From Novosphingobium aureum (GTDB taxonomy: Bacteria > Pseudomonadota > Alphaproteobacteria > Sphingomonadales > Sphingomonadaceae), in contig NZ_JADZGI010000001.1 in NCBI RefSeq assembly GCF_015865035.1, forward strand, positions 1,922,001 through 1,986,000: a stretch of 64,000 nt of DNA, in the 5' to 3' direction. Within the stretch, counting starts at the first letter, position 1. Each line of letters begins with the position of its first letter. Made by a program: the position numbers and the translations under genes. Below the pieces are notes generated by a model, which did no database searches, had not been told where the DNA came from, and saw nothing but the letters and a program-made list of their open reading frames with translations. Shown here piece after piece: positions 9,946-18,256 of the stretch.

Positions 9946-11790
9946 ATGCCCACCATCCGTCGCCTGCCCGAACACCTCGTCAATCGCATCGCCGCGGGCG
10001 AAGTGGTCGAGCGTCCGGCTTCCGCGCTCAAGGAGCTGGTCGAGAACGCCATCGACGCCGGCGCGAGCCATGTCACCGTGCGGCTCGCCTCGGGCGGGCT
10101 CGACATGATCGAGGTGACCGACGACGGCTGCGGCATGTCGCCCGACCAGATGGCGCTCGCGCTCGAACGCCACGCGACTTCGAAACTGCCCGACGAGCAT
10201 ATCGAGCTGGTTACCACCATGGGCTTTCGCGGCGAGGCGCTGCCCTCGATCGGCTCGGTCTCGCGGCTCACCATCGAGAGCCGGGTGCGCGGCTCGGACG
10301 AGGGCTGGAAGCGCGTCACAGATCACGGCAAGGTCACGGCCGACGGCCCGGCCGCGCTGCCGCCCGGCACGCGCATTCGGGTCGAGGACCTCTTCGGCAA
10401 GGTGCCGGCGCGCCGCAAGTTCCTGCGCACGCCGCGCTCGGAATGGGCTGCCTGCCAGGACGTCGTCCGCCGCCTCGCCATGGCGCGCCCGGACATCGGT
10501 TTCGTGCTCGAGCACGATGGGCGCCGGGTCATCGCGGTGCAGAGCGACGAGGAGCTTGCCAGCCGCGTCGCGCGCCTCGTTGCGCGCGAACTGGCCGAGG
10601 ACGGCGTGCTGATCGATGCCCAGCGCGGCGAGGCGCACCTGACCGGTGTCGCGGGGCTGCCCACCTACAACCGCGGTGTCGCCGATCACCAGTACCTCTT
10701 CGTCAACGGACGCCCGGTGAAGGATCGCCTGCTGACCGGCGCTGTGCGCGGCGCCTATGCCGACATGCTCGCACGCGACCGTCATGCAGTGCTCGCACTG
10801 TTTCTCTCGATCCCGCCCGAGGAAGTCGACGTCAACGTGCACCCGGCCAAGACCGAGGTACGCTTTCGTGACCCTGCCTTCATACGCGGATTCCTCGTCG
10901 GCGCGCTGCGCCACGCGCTCGAGGGGGCAGGGCAGAAGAGCGCACAGGCGCCCGCCGCCAATGCGATGGACAACTGGCAGGTCGAGCCGGTCGCACCTGC
11001 CCACACAGAGGTCGCACCCTCGCTTGGCTCGCTCTTCGCGCGCGAATATGCGCCGCAGCGTCCCTCCTTCAGTGCTGGCCCGGCTTCGCGCGTGTCCGAG
11101 GGCAGCGCTGCCTGGCGCTCCTACGAGGCCGAGGTCATGGCCCAGCCTTCGGGGCGCGCAGAGCCGCTCGGCGAAGAGCAGAGCCGCGAGGAAGCAGAGG
11201 CGCTGCGCTATCCGCTGGGCATTGCGCGCGGCCAGATCTCGCAGACCTACATCGTCGCGGAGGCCGAAGACGGTCTCGTCATCGTCGACCAGCACGCGGC
11301 CCACGAGCGGCTCGTGCTCGAGCGGCTCAAGGCTGCGGGCGCCGAGGAGGCGATGAACCGCAGCCAGGCGCTGCTGCTGCCCGAAGTCGTCGAGCTCGAG
11401 GAAGTCGCCTGCGATGCGCTCGAGGACAAGCTCGCGGACCTCGCCCGCTTCGGTCTCGTGCTCGAACGCTTCGGTCCGGCCGCGATGCTGGTGCGCGCGA
11501 TCCCCTCGGTGCTGCGCAAGGGAAGCGCCGAGGCGCTGGTGCGCGACGTTGCCGACGATCTCGCCAAGAACGGCGATGCGCTGCTGCTCGGCGAAAAGCT
11601 CGATCTCGTGCTCGCGACCATGGCCTGCCACGGCTCGGTCAGGGCCGGGCGCGTGCTCTCGGTCGCCGAGATGAACGCGCTGCTGCGCGAAATGGAACGC
11701 ACCCCGCGCTCGGGGCAGTGCAACCATGGCCGCCCTACGTGGGTTAAACTCGCTCATCAGGATATCGAGAAACTGTTCGGGCGAAAATGA
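9946..11790 (+). CDS. mutL: DNA mismatch repair protein MutL
   Basis: MutL links mismatch recognition by MutS to strand excision. The start at 9946 (MPTIRRLPEHL) matches the usual family N-terminus; the open frame begins at 9874. The 614-residue protein has a GHKL ATPase domain (NRIAAGEVVERP, ENAIDAGA, DDGCGM, GFRGEALPSI), then a transducer domain with NGRPVKDR. A variable linker of ~120 residues precedes a C-terminal dimerisation domain. That domain has the metal-dependent endonuclease motif DQHAAHE near residue 448 and CNHGRPT near 592, so this is the nicking type found where MutH is absent. Its stop overlaps the next gene. Confidence 0.97.
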   Translation: MPTIRRLPEHLVNRIAAGEVVERPASALKELVENAIDAGASHVTVRLASGGLDMIEVTDDGCGMSPDQMALALERHATSKLPDEHIELVTTMGFRGEALPSIGSVSRLTIESRVRGSDEGWKRVTDHGKVTADGPAALPPGTRIRVEDLFGKVPARRKFLRTPRSEWAACQDVVRRLAMARPDIGFVLEHDGRRVIAVQSDEELASRVARLVARELAEDGVLIDAQRGEAHLTGVAGLPTYNRGVADHQYLFVNGRPVKDRLLTGAVRGAYADMLARDRHAVLALFLSIPPEEVDVNVHPAKTEVRFRDPAFIRGFLVGALRHALEGAGQKSAQAPAANAMDNWQVEPVAPAHTEVAPSLGSLFAREYAPQRPSFSAGPASRVSEGSAAWRSYEAEVMAQPSGRAEPLGEEQSREEAEALRYPLGIARGQISQTYIVAEAEDGLVIVDQHAAHERLVLERLKAAGAEEAMNRSQALLLPEVVELEEVACDALEDKLADLARFGLVLERFGPAAMLVRAIPSVLRKGSAEALVRDVADDLAKNGDALLLGEKLDLVLATMACHGSVRAGRVLSVAEMNALLREMERTPRSGQCNHGRPTWVKLAHQDIEKLFGRK

Positions 11791-12284
11791 TGCGTGGCAA
11801 GAGCTTGGTGCTGGGTCTGTTGGTGCTGGTCACAGCGTGCCAGAAGGAGGACCCGGTCGAGGAATACGCCGAGGACCAGCAGGACGTGGCCATGGTCGAG
11901 CGCATGAGCAAGCCGCCGTTCCGTCCGGTGATCCCCAAGCCCATTACCAAGGTCGACATGGCCCGCTACGGCCTCGATCATCGTGGCTGCCTGTTCACGG
12001 CGCAAGGCGACAAGGCGCCGGTCTTCGTCGCGGGTGCGGACGAGGGGTTCATGCATATCGGTTCGGACCTGCAGCGCTTTGCCGCGCGCACGACCAGTGC
12101 CGAACTGCCCGGCGAGGCGCGTTCGAGCTATACCGGGCTCAGCAACTGGATCGACATCGTGCGCCAGCCCGACGAAGGCGAGGGCGGGACCGCGCTGCAC
12201 TGGCCTGCGCGGCTCATGCTGCACGACCCGCAAAAGCGCGTCGCCTATATGGCCGATGGCACGATGGACTGTTCGCGCGAGTAA
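11787..12284 (+). CDS. putative lipoprotein of unknown function
   Basis: This 165-residue protein has a lipoprotein signal (LLVLVTAC, Cys near residue 18). An acidic stretch follows, then a compact domain rich in aromatic and charged residues (DHRGCLFTAQGDKAPVFVAG) that I do not recognise. The ATG at 11787 lies within the mutL stop (ATGATG), and a second ATG three bases later is equally possible. Coupled expression with mutL is inferred from the overlap, but a functional link to mismatch repair is not expected for an envelope lipoprotein. Its end faces the next gene with only 7 bp between. Confidence 0.75.
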   Translation: MMRGKSLVLGLLVLVTACQKEDPVEEYAEDQQDVAMVERMSKPPFRPVIPKPITKVDMARYGLDHRGCLFTAQGDKAPVFVAGADEGFMHIGSDLQRFAARTTSAELPGEARSSYTGLSNWIDIVRQPDEGEGGTALHWPARLMLHDPQKRVAYMADGTMDCSRE

Positions 12285-12291
12285 GCTGGCC

Positions 12292-13050
12292 TCAGGCGAA
12301 GGCGCGGATCAGCATGGCAAGGCCCATGCCGATCATGAACAGGTTCTCGGTCAGCGAGACGAAGCCCAGCGGCACGTTGCCCGAGCCCCCGACGCAGGCG
12401 CACTTGAGCTCCCGCTTCTGGACGTAGACCGCATAATAGACGGAGACCGCGCCGACGGTGCCGATGAACAGTGAGACCGGGATCGAGATCCAGGGAAGCG
12501 CGCGCGCCGTCATCAAGGCGCCCGCAAGCCACTCGAGAAACGGGTAGGCATAGGCATAAGGGACCGAGCGGCGCGCGAGCAGATCGTAGCCCAGGAACAT
12601 GGTCGAGAACTTCTCGACGTCCTGCAGCTTGAGCATCGCCAGCAGCATCATCGAGATCGAGACGAACCATTCCAGCGCGCGCCAGGTGACGAGCGTGCCG
12701 AACGCGACCCAGCAGGCGGCAAAGGCCAGCGCCGCGGCAGTCGCGAAGACCGCGATCACCGGCTTGTAGCTCTTGGCGCTGGGATCGGGGACTTCCATCC
12801 TGAAGAACTTGAGCAGATCGGTGTAGCCACCGATGCGCTGGCCGCCGATGAAGGTCTGCGGTGTCGTCTCGACGCCGTGCTTTTCCTTGAAGGCATCGGT
12901 CTGTTCGCGGGTCTCGAGCCAGTGGTCGTCGATCGCATAGCCCTTGCGCTTGAGCAGGTGGATCGACTTGATGCCGAAGGGACAGATGTGTTTCTCCATC
13001 ACCATCCGGTAAACGGTGGCGGTGGGCTGATCGGTCTTCGCGCTGTGCAT
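12292..13050 (-). CDS. glutaredoxin-MauE/DoxX fusion membrane protein
   Basis: This 252-residue protein starts at MHSAKTDQ (13050). Residues ~10-90 look like a glutaredoxin with CPFG at the active site: the first cysteine is present and the second is replaced by Gly, so it is monothiol. A cis-proline loop TTPQTF and GGYTDLL follow. The rest has four or five transmembrane segments resembling MauE/DoxX redox-associated membrane proteins, with a CxCxG cysteine pair (LKCACVGG) in the last loop. A role in electron or disulfide transfer across the membrane is inferred from this architecture. A longer frame upstream to 13173 shows nothing conserved. Confidence 0.8.
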   Translation of the reverse strand: MHSAKTDQPTATVYRMVMEKHICPFGIKSIHLLKRKGYAIDDHWLETREQTDAFKEKHGVETTPQTFIGGQRIGGYTDLLKFFRMEVPDPSAKSYKPVIAVFATAAALAFAACWVAFGTLVTWRALEWFVSISMMLLAMLKLQDVEKFSTMFLGYDLLARRSVPYAYAYPFLEWLAGALMTARALPWISIPVSLFIGTVGAVSVYYAVYVQKRELKCACVGGSGNVPLGFVSLTENLFMIGMGLAMLIRAFA

Positions 13051-13174
13051 GGGGTACCTGTCTATCGGCGTTCTACGCGCATTTTTGCACGCATGGATAT
13101 AAAGCCAACGCAGACAGGTGGCGTTCGATCCATCGAGTTTTGCTGCCAGAACAGGATTGTGGCCGCAAAACAAC

Positions 13175-13209
13175 AGGCCCCGGACGTGCCTGCGCAGCGC
13201 CCGGGGCCT
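13175..13209 (-). terminator. rho-independent terminator of ychF
   Basis: The arms AGGCCCCGG and CCGGGGCCT form a perfect 9-bp stem. On the minus strand it is followed by TTGTTTTG. It lies 33 bp beyond the ychF stop. Confidence 0.85.
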
Positions 13210-13242
13210 CGTGTCGTCGTACGAATGCCGAACCCAAAGGGC

Positions 13243-14343
13243 TCAGACGTTGAACTTGAAGTGCATCACGTCGCCGTCGTGGACGAGGTATTCCTTGCCC
13301 TCCTGACGCAGCTTGCCGCCTTCCTTGGCACCGCTCTCGCCGTTCAGCGCGACGTAGTCGTCGTAGGCAATGGTCTCGGCGCGGATGAAGCCGCGCTGCA
13401 TGTCGGAGTGGATCTCGCCCGCGGCCTCGGGAGCCTTGGCGCCCTTGTGCACGGTCCATGCGCGCGCTTCCTTGGGGCCGACAGTGAAGAAGGTGAGAAG
13501 GCCGAGAAGCTCGTAGCCAGCACGGATGATGCGCGCGAGGCCGGTCTCGTGAAGGCCCATCTCCTCGAGGAAGACCATGCGCTCTTCAAGCTCCATGCCG
13601 ACCAGTTCGGACTCGATCGCGGCGGAGACGATGACCGCGGTCGCGCCTTCGGCCTTTGCCTTCTCGAATACGCGCGCGGAAAAATCGTTGCCCTCGGCTG
13701 CCGCCTCTTCCTCGACGTTGCAGACGTAGAGCACCGGCTTGGCGGTGAGCAACTGGGCCTGCGCGAAGACGCGGGCCTCGTCGTCGTCCTTCGGCTCGGT
13801 CAGGCGGGCGGGCTTGCCGTCACGCAGCAGTTCGAGCGCCTGGCCCAGGACCGAGGCTGCGACCTTGGCCTCCTTGTCGCCCTGTGCGGCCTTCTTCTGA
13901 GCTGCAGGAACGCGCTTCTCGAGGCTCTCGAGGTCGGAGAGCAGCAGTTCGGTCTCGACCGTCTCAGCATCGGCGATCGGGTCGACCTTGTTGTCGACGT
14001 GCTGGATGTCGTCGTTCTCGAAGCAGCGCAGTACGTGGACGACCGCGTCGACCTCGCGGATGTTGCCGAGGAACTGGTTGCCAAGACCCTCACCCTTCGA
14101 GGCGCCGCGCACCAGCCCGGCGATGTCGACGAACGAGAGCTGCGTCGGGATGATCTTCGCCGAACCAGCGATCTCGGCCAGCTTGTCGAGGCGCGGATCG
14201 GGGACGCCGACCTGGCCGACGTTGGGCTCGATCGTGCAGAAGGGATAGTTTGCGGCCTGCGCGGCCTGCGTCTCGGTAAGGGCATTGAACAGCGTTGACT
14301 TGCCGACATTGGGCAGGCCCACGATACCGCAACGGAAACCCAT
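13243..14343 (-). CDS. ychF: redox-regulated ATPase/GTP-binding protein YchF
   Basis: YchF (OLA1 family) is a ribosome-associated P-loop ATPase of the Obg group with roles in stress response and translation. The 366-residue protein has the G1 motif GLPNVGKST at residues 9-17, a switch region, and DIAGLVRGASKGEGLGNQFL near residues 69-88. A coiled-coil insertion follows, then a C-terminal TGS-like domain with TFFTVGPKEARAWTV and the ending DVMHFKFNV. Length is as expected. It is transcribed alone on the minus strand and has its own terminator. Confidence 0.97.
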   Translation of the reverse strand: MGFRCGIVGLPNVGKSTLFNALTETQAAQAANYPFCTIEPNVGQVGVPDPRLDKLAEIAGSAKIIPTQLSFVDIAGLVRGASKGEGLGNQFLGNIREVDAVVHVLRCFENDDIQHVDNKVDPIADAETVETELLLSDLESLEKRVPAAQKKAAQGDKEAKVAASVLGQALELLRDGKPARLTEPKDDDEARVFAQAQLLTAKPVLYVCNVEEEAAAEGNDFSARVFEKAKAEGATAVIVSAAIESELVGMELEERMVFLEEMGLHETGLARIIRAGYELLGLLTFFTVGPKEARAWTVHKGAKAPEAAGEIHSDMQRGFIRAETIAYDDYVALNGESGAKEGGKLRQEGKEYLVHDGDVMHFKFNV

Positions 14344-14533
14344 CGTTCACTCCGGATAAGAAATTTCGCCGCCCATAGCGCCGTGAGGCGCGCTTGGCCA
14401 GTTTCGAGCGATGGCAATCTTGCGGACACGGCGTTAGGTCATGGGGCAAGAGGCGAGGGCGCGCCGGGGAGCCGAGCCCGGAAGATCGCCAGCCTAACGG
14501 AAATTTCAGGCTTGTAGGTCTAGGAAAGTCGCG

Positions 14534-16066
14534 ATGATCGAACGTCTTGCCCGCTTCACCCTGCCGCTCGTCGCCCTTGCCGGGCTTGCCGCCTGTTCGA
14601 AGAGCCCGGAAGAGCTCTACGCCAAGGCTCAGGCCGATTTCGCGGCGCAGGACTATCAGGCCGCGCGGCTCGAGGTCGCAAGCGCGCTGCGTGACGATCC
14701 GGGCAACCGGGCCATGCTCGATCTCCTGATCCGCGCACACCTGCGCCTTGGCGATCCCGACGGGGCGCAAGGCGCGATAGAGCGCTTCGAGCGGGCGGGC
14801 GGTCCGGCGCGCGAGCTGGCGGTCTACAAGGCGAGCGTCGCGCTGATGCGCGGGCGTGCGCAGGAGGCACTGGCACTGCTCGGCGATGACCGCAGCGCGC
14901 CGGGCTGGGTCGTGCGCGCCGAGGCGAAGCTTGCGCTCGGCGACGAAGAGGGGGCGGTCGAGGCCTTCGAACAGGGGCTCGATGCGGGCGGCGATGTCCA
15001 TCTCGCCGAAGGCTATGCGCGCTATCGCCTGCTCTCGGGCGATGTCGATGGCGCTGCGGCAATCTACAAGCGCATGCAGGCCATGGACGCCAAGGCCTAC
15101 GAGACCATGGTGCTGGGCGCAGATATATTCGCGGCGAAGGGCAAGCCTGCCGAGGCGGCGAAGGCGTTCGAGGCGGTCACCGCTGCTTTTCCGCAAAAGC
15201 TCCCGCCCTTGCTCGCACTCGCCAACCAGTATGACATGCTCGGTAAGGTCGATGCGGCCATGGAAGTGATCGAGAAGGCGCAGAAGCTCGCGCCCGGCAA
15301 TGGCGCTGTCGAGGACCTTCGCATCCAGCTGCTCGCCGAGAAGGGCGAATGGGAGAAGATCCGGCTCGCCATGCAGGGGCAGGAATCCCGGCTCGAACCG
15401 GGCTCGGGCACGCAGATGAAATATGCCGAGGCCTTGCTGCGGCTCGGCAAGGCAGAGGAGGCGCGGCTATTGTTCAAGCGCGCCGTGCTCGCGCTTCCGG
15501 GCAATCCCTATGCGCAGCTGATGCTTGGCGAGGCCGAGCTGGAAGCGGGCAATGCGGCGCAGGCCTGGCAGACGCTCGAGCCACTCGCCATGGGCACGCT
15601 TGCCGACGACGAGGAGATCGAGGCAGGCATGCGCGCCGCGCGTGCTGCGGGAGCACCCGAGGCGAAGGCTTTGGCCGCGCGGCTCGATCCTGCAAAGCGC
15701 AAGGCAGAGGTCGCGCTGGTCGACGAGGGGCAGGCGGCGCTCATGCAGCAGGACTGGAGCAAGGTGCGCGATGTCTATGCGCAGCTTCTCACGCGCGGCG
15801 AGGACGGCGAGGTCCTGCGCCGGCTGGCGATGGCGAGTGCGGCGCTGGGCGATCACGACGCCGCGATCGGCTATGCCGACAGGGCGCTCGGCCGCGCGCG
15901 CGACAATCCCGAGTTCCTGTTCATGGCCGGCATGGTGCGGCTCGAGGCAGGACGCGACCTCGCGAGCGCGCGGCGTCTCATCGAGAGTGCCGCGAGGGCC
16001 GATCCGGGCAATGCCGAGATCGCACGTGCTCTGGAAAAGGCAAACGCCGCGACCAGCAGGGGCTGA
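14534..16066 (+). CDS. TPR-repeat lipoprotein
   Basis: This 510-residue protein has a lipoprotein signal (LAGLAAC, Cys21). After that it consists almost wholly of helical tetratricopeptide-like repeats (for example SPEELYAKAQADFAAQDYQA, GQAALMQQDWSKVRDVYAQL and AIGYADRALGRARDNPEFLF). TPR lipoproteins of this kind act as periplasmic scaffolds in envelope assembly and export. The convergent neighbour is a PEP-CTERM protein. A TPR lipoprotein is a known part of PEP-CTERM/exosortase loci, but this one is shorter than the usual PrsT and no exosortase is in the window, so the link is only suggestive. Confidence 0.8.
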   Translation: MIERLARFTLPLVALAGLAACSKSPEELYAKAQADFAAQDYQAARLEVASALRDDPGNRAMLDLLIRAHLRLGDPDGAQGAIERFERAGGPARELAVYKASVALMRGRAQEALALLGDDRSAPGWVVRAEAKLALGDEEGAVEAFEQGLDAGGDVHLAEGYARYRLLSGDVDGAAAIYKRMQAMDAKAYETMVLGADIFAAKGKPAEAAKAFEAVTAAFPQKLPPLLALANQYDMLGKVDAAMEVIEKAQKLAPGNGAVEDLRIQLLAEKGEWEKIRLAMQGQESRLEPGSGTQMKYAEALLRLGKAEEARLLFKRAVLALPGNPYAQLMLGEAELEAGNAAQAWQTLEPLAMGTLADDEEIEAGMRAARAAGAPEAKALAARLDPAKRKAEVALVDEGQAALMQQDWSKVRDVYAQLLTRGEDGEVLRRLAMASAALGDHDAAIGYADRALGRARDNPEFLFMAGMVRLEAGRDLASARRLIESAARADPGNAEIARALEKANAATSRG

Positions 16067-16130
16067 AGCGCCTCGGCTTGTCGACGGCGTCTACGCCAGC
16101 CGGTGAGGGAGCCTCCCGAGCCGGTCGCTA

Positions 16131-16164
16131 GTGATCGTGCCGCGATGGGCGCGGGCACGATCAC
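16131..16164. terminator. hairpin between convergent genes
   Basis: The 11-bp arms GTGATCGTGCC and GGCACGATCAC enclose a short loop. It lies between the TPR lipoprotein (plus) and the PEP-CTERM gene (minus). Neither side has a long T-run, so a terminator role is plausible rather than clear. Confidence 0.5.
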
Positions 16165-16183
16165 GTCATTATTGAAATCGGTG

Positions 16184-16549
16184 TCAGGCGCGCTTCTTGC
16201 GGCGACGCGCGTAGGCAAGACCGACGAGGCCGAGGCCCATCATGCCCAGCATGCCGGGTTCGGGAACCGCGGTGCCGCCGGAGGAGCCGGTCTGGGTCGT
16301 GCCGCCCGAAGTCGTAGTGGTCGAGCCACCCGAAGTCGTGGTCGTACCGCCTGAGGTGCTCGTGGTACCGCCCGAACTGCTGGTGGTGCCGCCCGAGGTG
16401 CTCGACCCGCACATCGAGGTGCCGGTGGAGTCGCCACAGCCACACTTGTGCTTGTGGAACCAGCTGCCCCAGGTGGCGTGCGCCGGCGTGGCGACGGCCA
16501 TGGTCAGGCCCAGCGTGAGCGTGAGAGCGGTGATTGACTTGCGCAACAT
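16184..16549 (-). CDS. PEP-CTERM sorting domain protein with Ser/Thr/Gly repeats
   Basis: This 121-residue secreted protein starts at MLRKSITAL. Parts in order are an N-terminal signal peptide ending near ATPAHA and a short mature head with HKHKCGCG. Next comes a low-complexity stretch of SGGTTT-type heptads, and a classical PEP-CTERM anchor with VPEPG, a hydrophobic helix and the basic tail ARRRKKR. PEP-CTERM proteins are processed by exosortase and are often heavily glycosylated surface proteins; the Ser/Thr-rich repeats fit that. An upstream in-frame extension to 16648 has no signal-peptide character. The exosortase itself must lie elsewhere. Confidence 0.88.
   Translation of the reverse strand: MLRKSITALTLTLGLTMAVATPAHATWGSWFHKHKCGCGDSTGTSMCGSSTSGGTTSSSGGTTSTSGGTTTTSGGSTTTTSGGTTQTGSSGGTAVPEPGMLGMMGLGLVGLAYARRRKKRA
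16299..16403. repeat. 21-bp tandem repeat, five units, inside the PEP-CTERM gene
   Basis: Five imperfect 21-bp units start at 16299, 16320, 16341, 16362 and 16383, with a core of CCGCCCGA(A/G). Each encodes seven residues of the SGGTT type, so gain or loss of a unit keeps the frame. Confidence 0.85.
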
Positions 16550-16743
16550 GTGGTCTTCCCCTTCATCGACCAGATTTGCCCGTATAGTAGCAAGCCCCAT
16601 GCCAAATACGGTTTTCTGCGATTTCTTCTGCCGCTGGTTAGCTTCCATCGGGTTTATTGTAAGTTAACCCGACACGATTGCCCTGCGAAAGACCTTGGTA
16701 GCGACAACTTGTGGATCGCAGGTAAACGCCGCCGGGCGCGGTC

Positions 16744-17319
16744 TCAGTCCTGCTGACGCAGGGCCACGTCGTTCATGAAGCGTGCGTCGTCGCCCTCGGC
16801 GAGCCGTTCGGCTTCGTAGGCGATCGCGCCGAGCATTCCGGCGAGCGGGTCCATCTCGGCCTTGGCATAGTTGCCCAGCACGTAGCCGTTGACCCGGTCC
16901 TTGTGGCCGGGGTGGCCGATGCCGATGCGCACGCGGCGATAGTCGGGGCCAAGGTGCTGGCCGATCGAGCGCAGGCCGTTATGGCCGGCGTGGCCACCGC
17001 CCTGCTTGACCTTGACCTTGAAGGGCGCGAGGTCGAGCTCGTCGTGGAACACGGTGAGCGCGTCGAGATCGAGCTTGAAGAAGCGCATCGCCTCGCCGAC
17101 CGAGCGCCCGCTCTCGTTCATGAAGGTCGCGGGCTTGAGCAGCAGCACCTTGTCGCGCCCGATGCGACCTTCCTGGAACCATCCCTGGAATTTCTTCTGT
17201 ACCGGGCCGAAGCGGTGGACGTCGGCGATGATGTCGCACGCCATGAAGCCCACGTTGTGCCGGTGCATAGCGTATTGCGGGCCGGGATTGCCGAGGCCTA
17301 CCCAGAGCTGCGTTGCCAT
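16744..17319 (-). CDS. pth: peptidyl-tRNA hydrolase
   Basis: Pth releases tRNA from peptidyl-tRNAs that drop off the ribosome. The 191-residue protein has the family motifs GLGNPGPQYAMHRHNVGF near the N-terminus (catalytic His in HRHNVG), KPATFMNESG near residue 60, and HDELDLAPFKVKVKQGGGHAGHNGLRS near 92-118. The start ATG is at 17319. It lies downstream of rplY on the same strand, a common pairing, but a terminator hairpin separates the two. Confidence 0.97.
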   Translation of the reverse strand: MATQLWVGLGNPGPQYAMHRHNVGFMACDIIADVHRFGPVQKKFQGWFQEGRIGRDKVLLLKPATFMNESGRSVGEAMRFFKLDLDALTVFHDELDLAPFKVKVKQGGGHAGHNGLRSIGQHLGPDYRRVRIGIGHPGHKDRVNGYVLGNYAKAEMDPLAGMLGAIAYEAERLAEGDDARFMNDVALRQQD

Positions 17320-17411
17320 CGTGTCGTCTTTCCGTTCGTAGCGGGTCGGCTGGAACTGCCGCGCTCAGCCCCTTAGGTCATGGCCCGTCGGCGCAAAAGG
17401 GGGCGCGCCAA

Positions 17412-17459
17412 CAAAAAAGGCCCTTCCCGCGCACCGGATCGTCCGGGGCGGGAAGGGCC
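17412..17459 (-). terminator. rho-independent terminator of rplY
   Basis: A 12-bp stem has arms GGCCCTTCCCGC (17419-17430) and GCGGGAAGGGCC (17448-17459). It is followed on the minus strand by a run of six T. It lies between rplY and pth. Confidence 0.88.
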
Positions 17460-17478
17460 CTTTATGAATAAGCGAGGC

Positions 17479-18102
17479 TTACTCGGCCGAAGCTTCTTCC
17501 TCAGCCTTGGTCGTGTCGCCTTCTTCGCTCTTCAGCGCCGAAGGAGCAACGATCGTCGCGATGGTGAAGTCACGGTCGGTGATCGCGCTGGCCGAGCCCT
17601 TGGGGAGCTTGACGTGGCTGATGTGGATCGACTCGCCAACGTCGAAGCCGGTGACGTCGATGACGATCTCGTCGGGGATCTTGTCCGCATCGCAGACAAG
17701 CTCGAGCTCGTGACGCACGATGTTGAGGACGCCGCCGCGCTTGAGGCCCGGAGCGAGCTCTTCGTTGGCGAACGAGACGGGCACGTTCACGTGGACGGTC
17801 GCATCCTTGGCAAGGCGCAGGAAGTCAGCGTGAAGCGGACGATCGGTGACGGGGTGGAAGGCAACGTCCTTCGGCAGGGTGCGCACCTTCTTGCCACCGA
17901 CTTCGACCTCGACGATCGAGTTGAAGAAGTGGCCGGTCATCAGCTGACGGGTCAGTTCCTTCTCTTCGACGTGGATCGCGATGGGCTCTTCGTTCGAGCC
18001 ATAGACGACGGCGGGTACGCGACCTTCGCGACGCAGGGCACGGGAGGCTCCCTTGCCTGCCCGTTCACGCGTCTCGGCCGGCAGGATAAGCGAATCGCTC
18101 AT
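17479..18102 (-). CDS. rplY: 50S ribosomal protein L25/general stress protein Ctc
   Basis: L25 binds 5S rRNA in the large subunit. The 207-residue protein is the long Ctc/TL5 type: an N-terminal L25 domain (RAGKGASRALRREGRVPAVVYG) is followed by the C-terminal beta domain (FHPVTDRPLHADFLRL near residue 85, then GESIHISHVKLPKGS). The final ~15 residues are acidic (EEGDTTKAEEEASAE), common in this subfamily. Start ATG at 18102. Confidence 0.96.
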   Translation of the reverse strand: MSDSLILPAETRERAGKGASRALRREGRVPAVVYGSNEEPIAIHVEEKELTRQLMTGHFFNSIVEVEVGGKKVRTLPKDVAFHPVTDRPLHADFLRLAKDATVHVNVPVSFANEELAPGLKRGGVLNIVRHELELVCDADKIPDEIVIDVTGFDVGESIHISHVKLPKGSASAITDRDFTIATIVAPSALKSEEGDTTKAEEEASAE

Positions 18103-18256
18103 GTGGACTTGCCTTTCAAAACTGGATTAAACCCGGCCCGGGCCGACCATCGACCAGGACCGTCCGTCACGCCTCCAGGGATGACCATGACGGGAAGGGC
18201 GCGCCCATACGCGGGTTCGCGCGCGAAGGCAAGCCTTGGCATGCGAGGGGCGATCG

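Noticed and set aside
9661..11757. 698-codon open frame antisense to mutL
   Set aside because: Same mirror effect; mutL is intact on the plus strand.
16299..16403. CRISPR-like array
   Set aside because: The repeats are contiguous 21-bp coding units without spacers, inside the PEP-CTERM gene.
16550..16648. N-terminal extension of the PEP-CTERM protein
   Set aside because: It would bury the signal peptide behind a charged segment; the start at 16549 gives a proper signal peptide.
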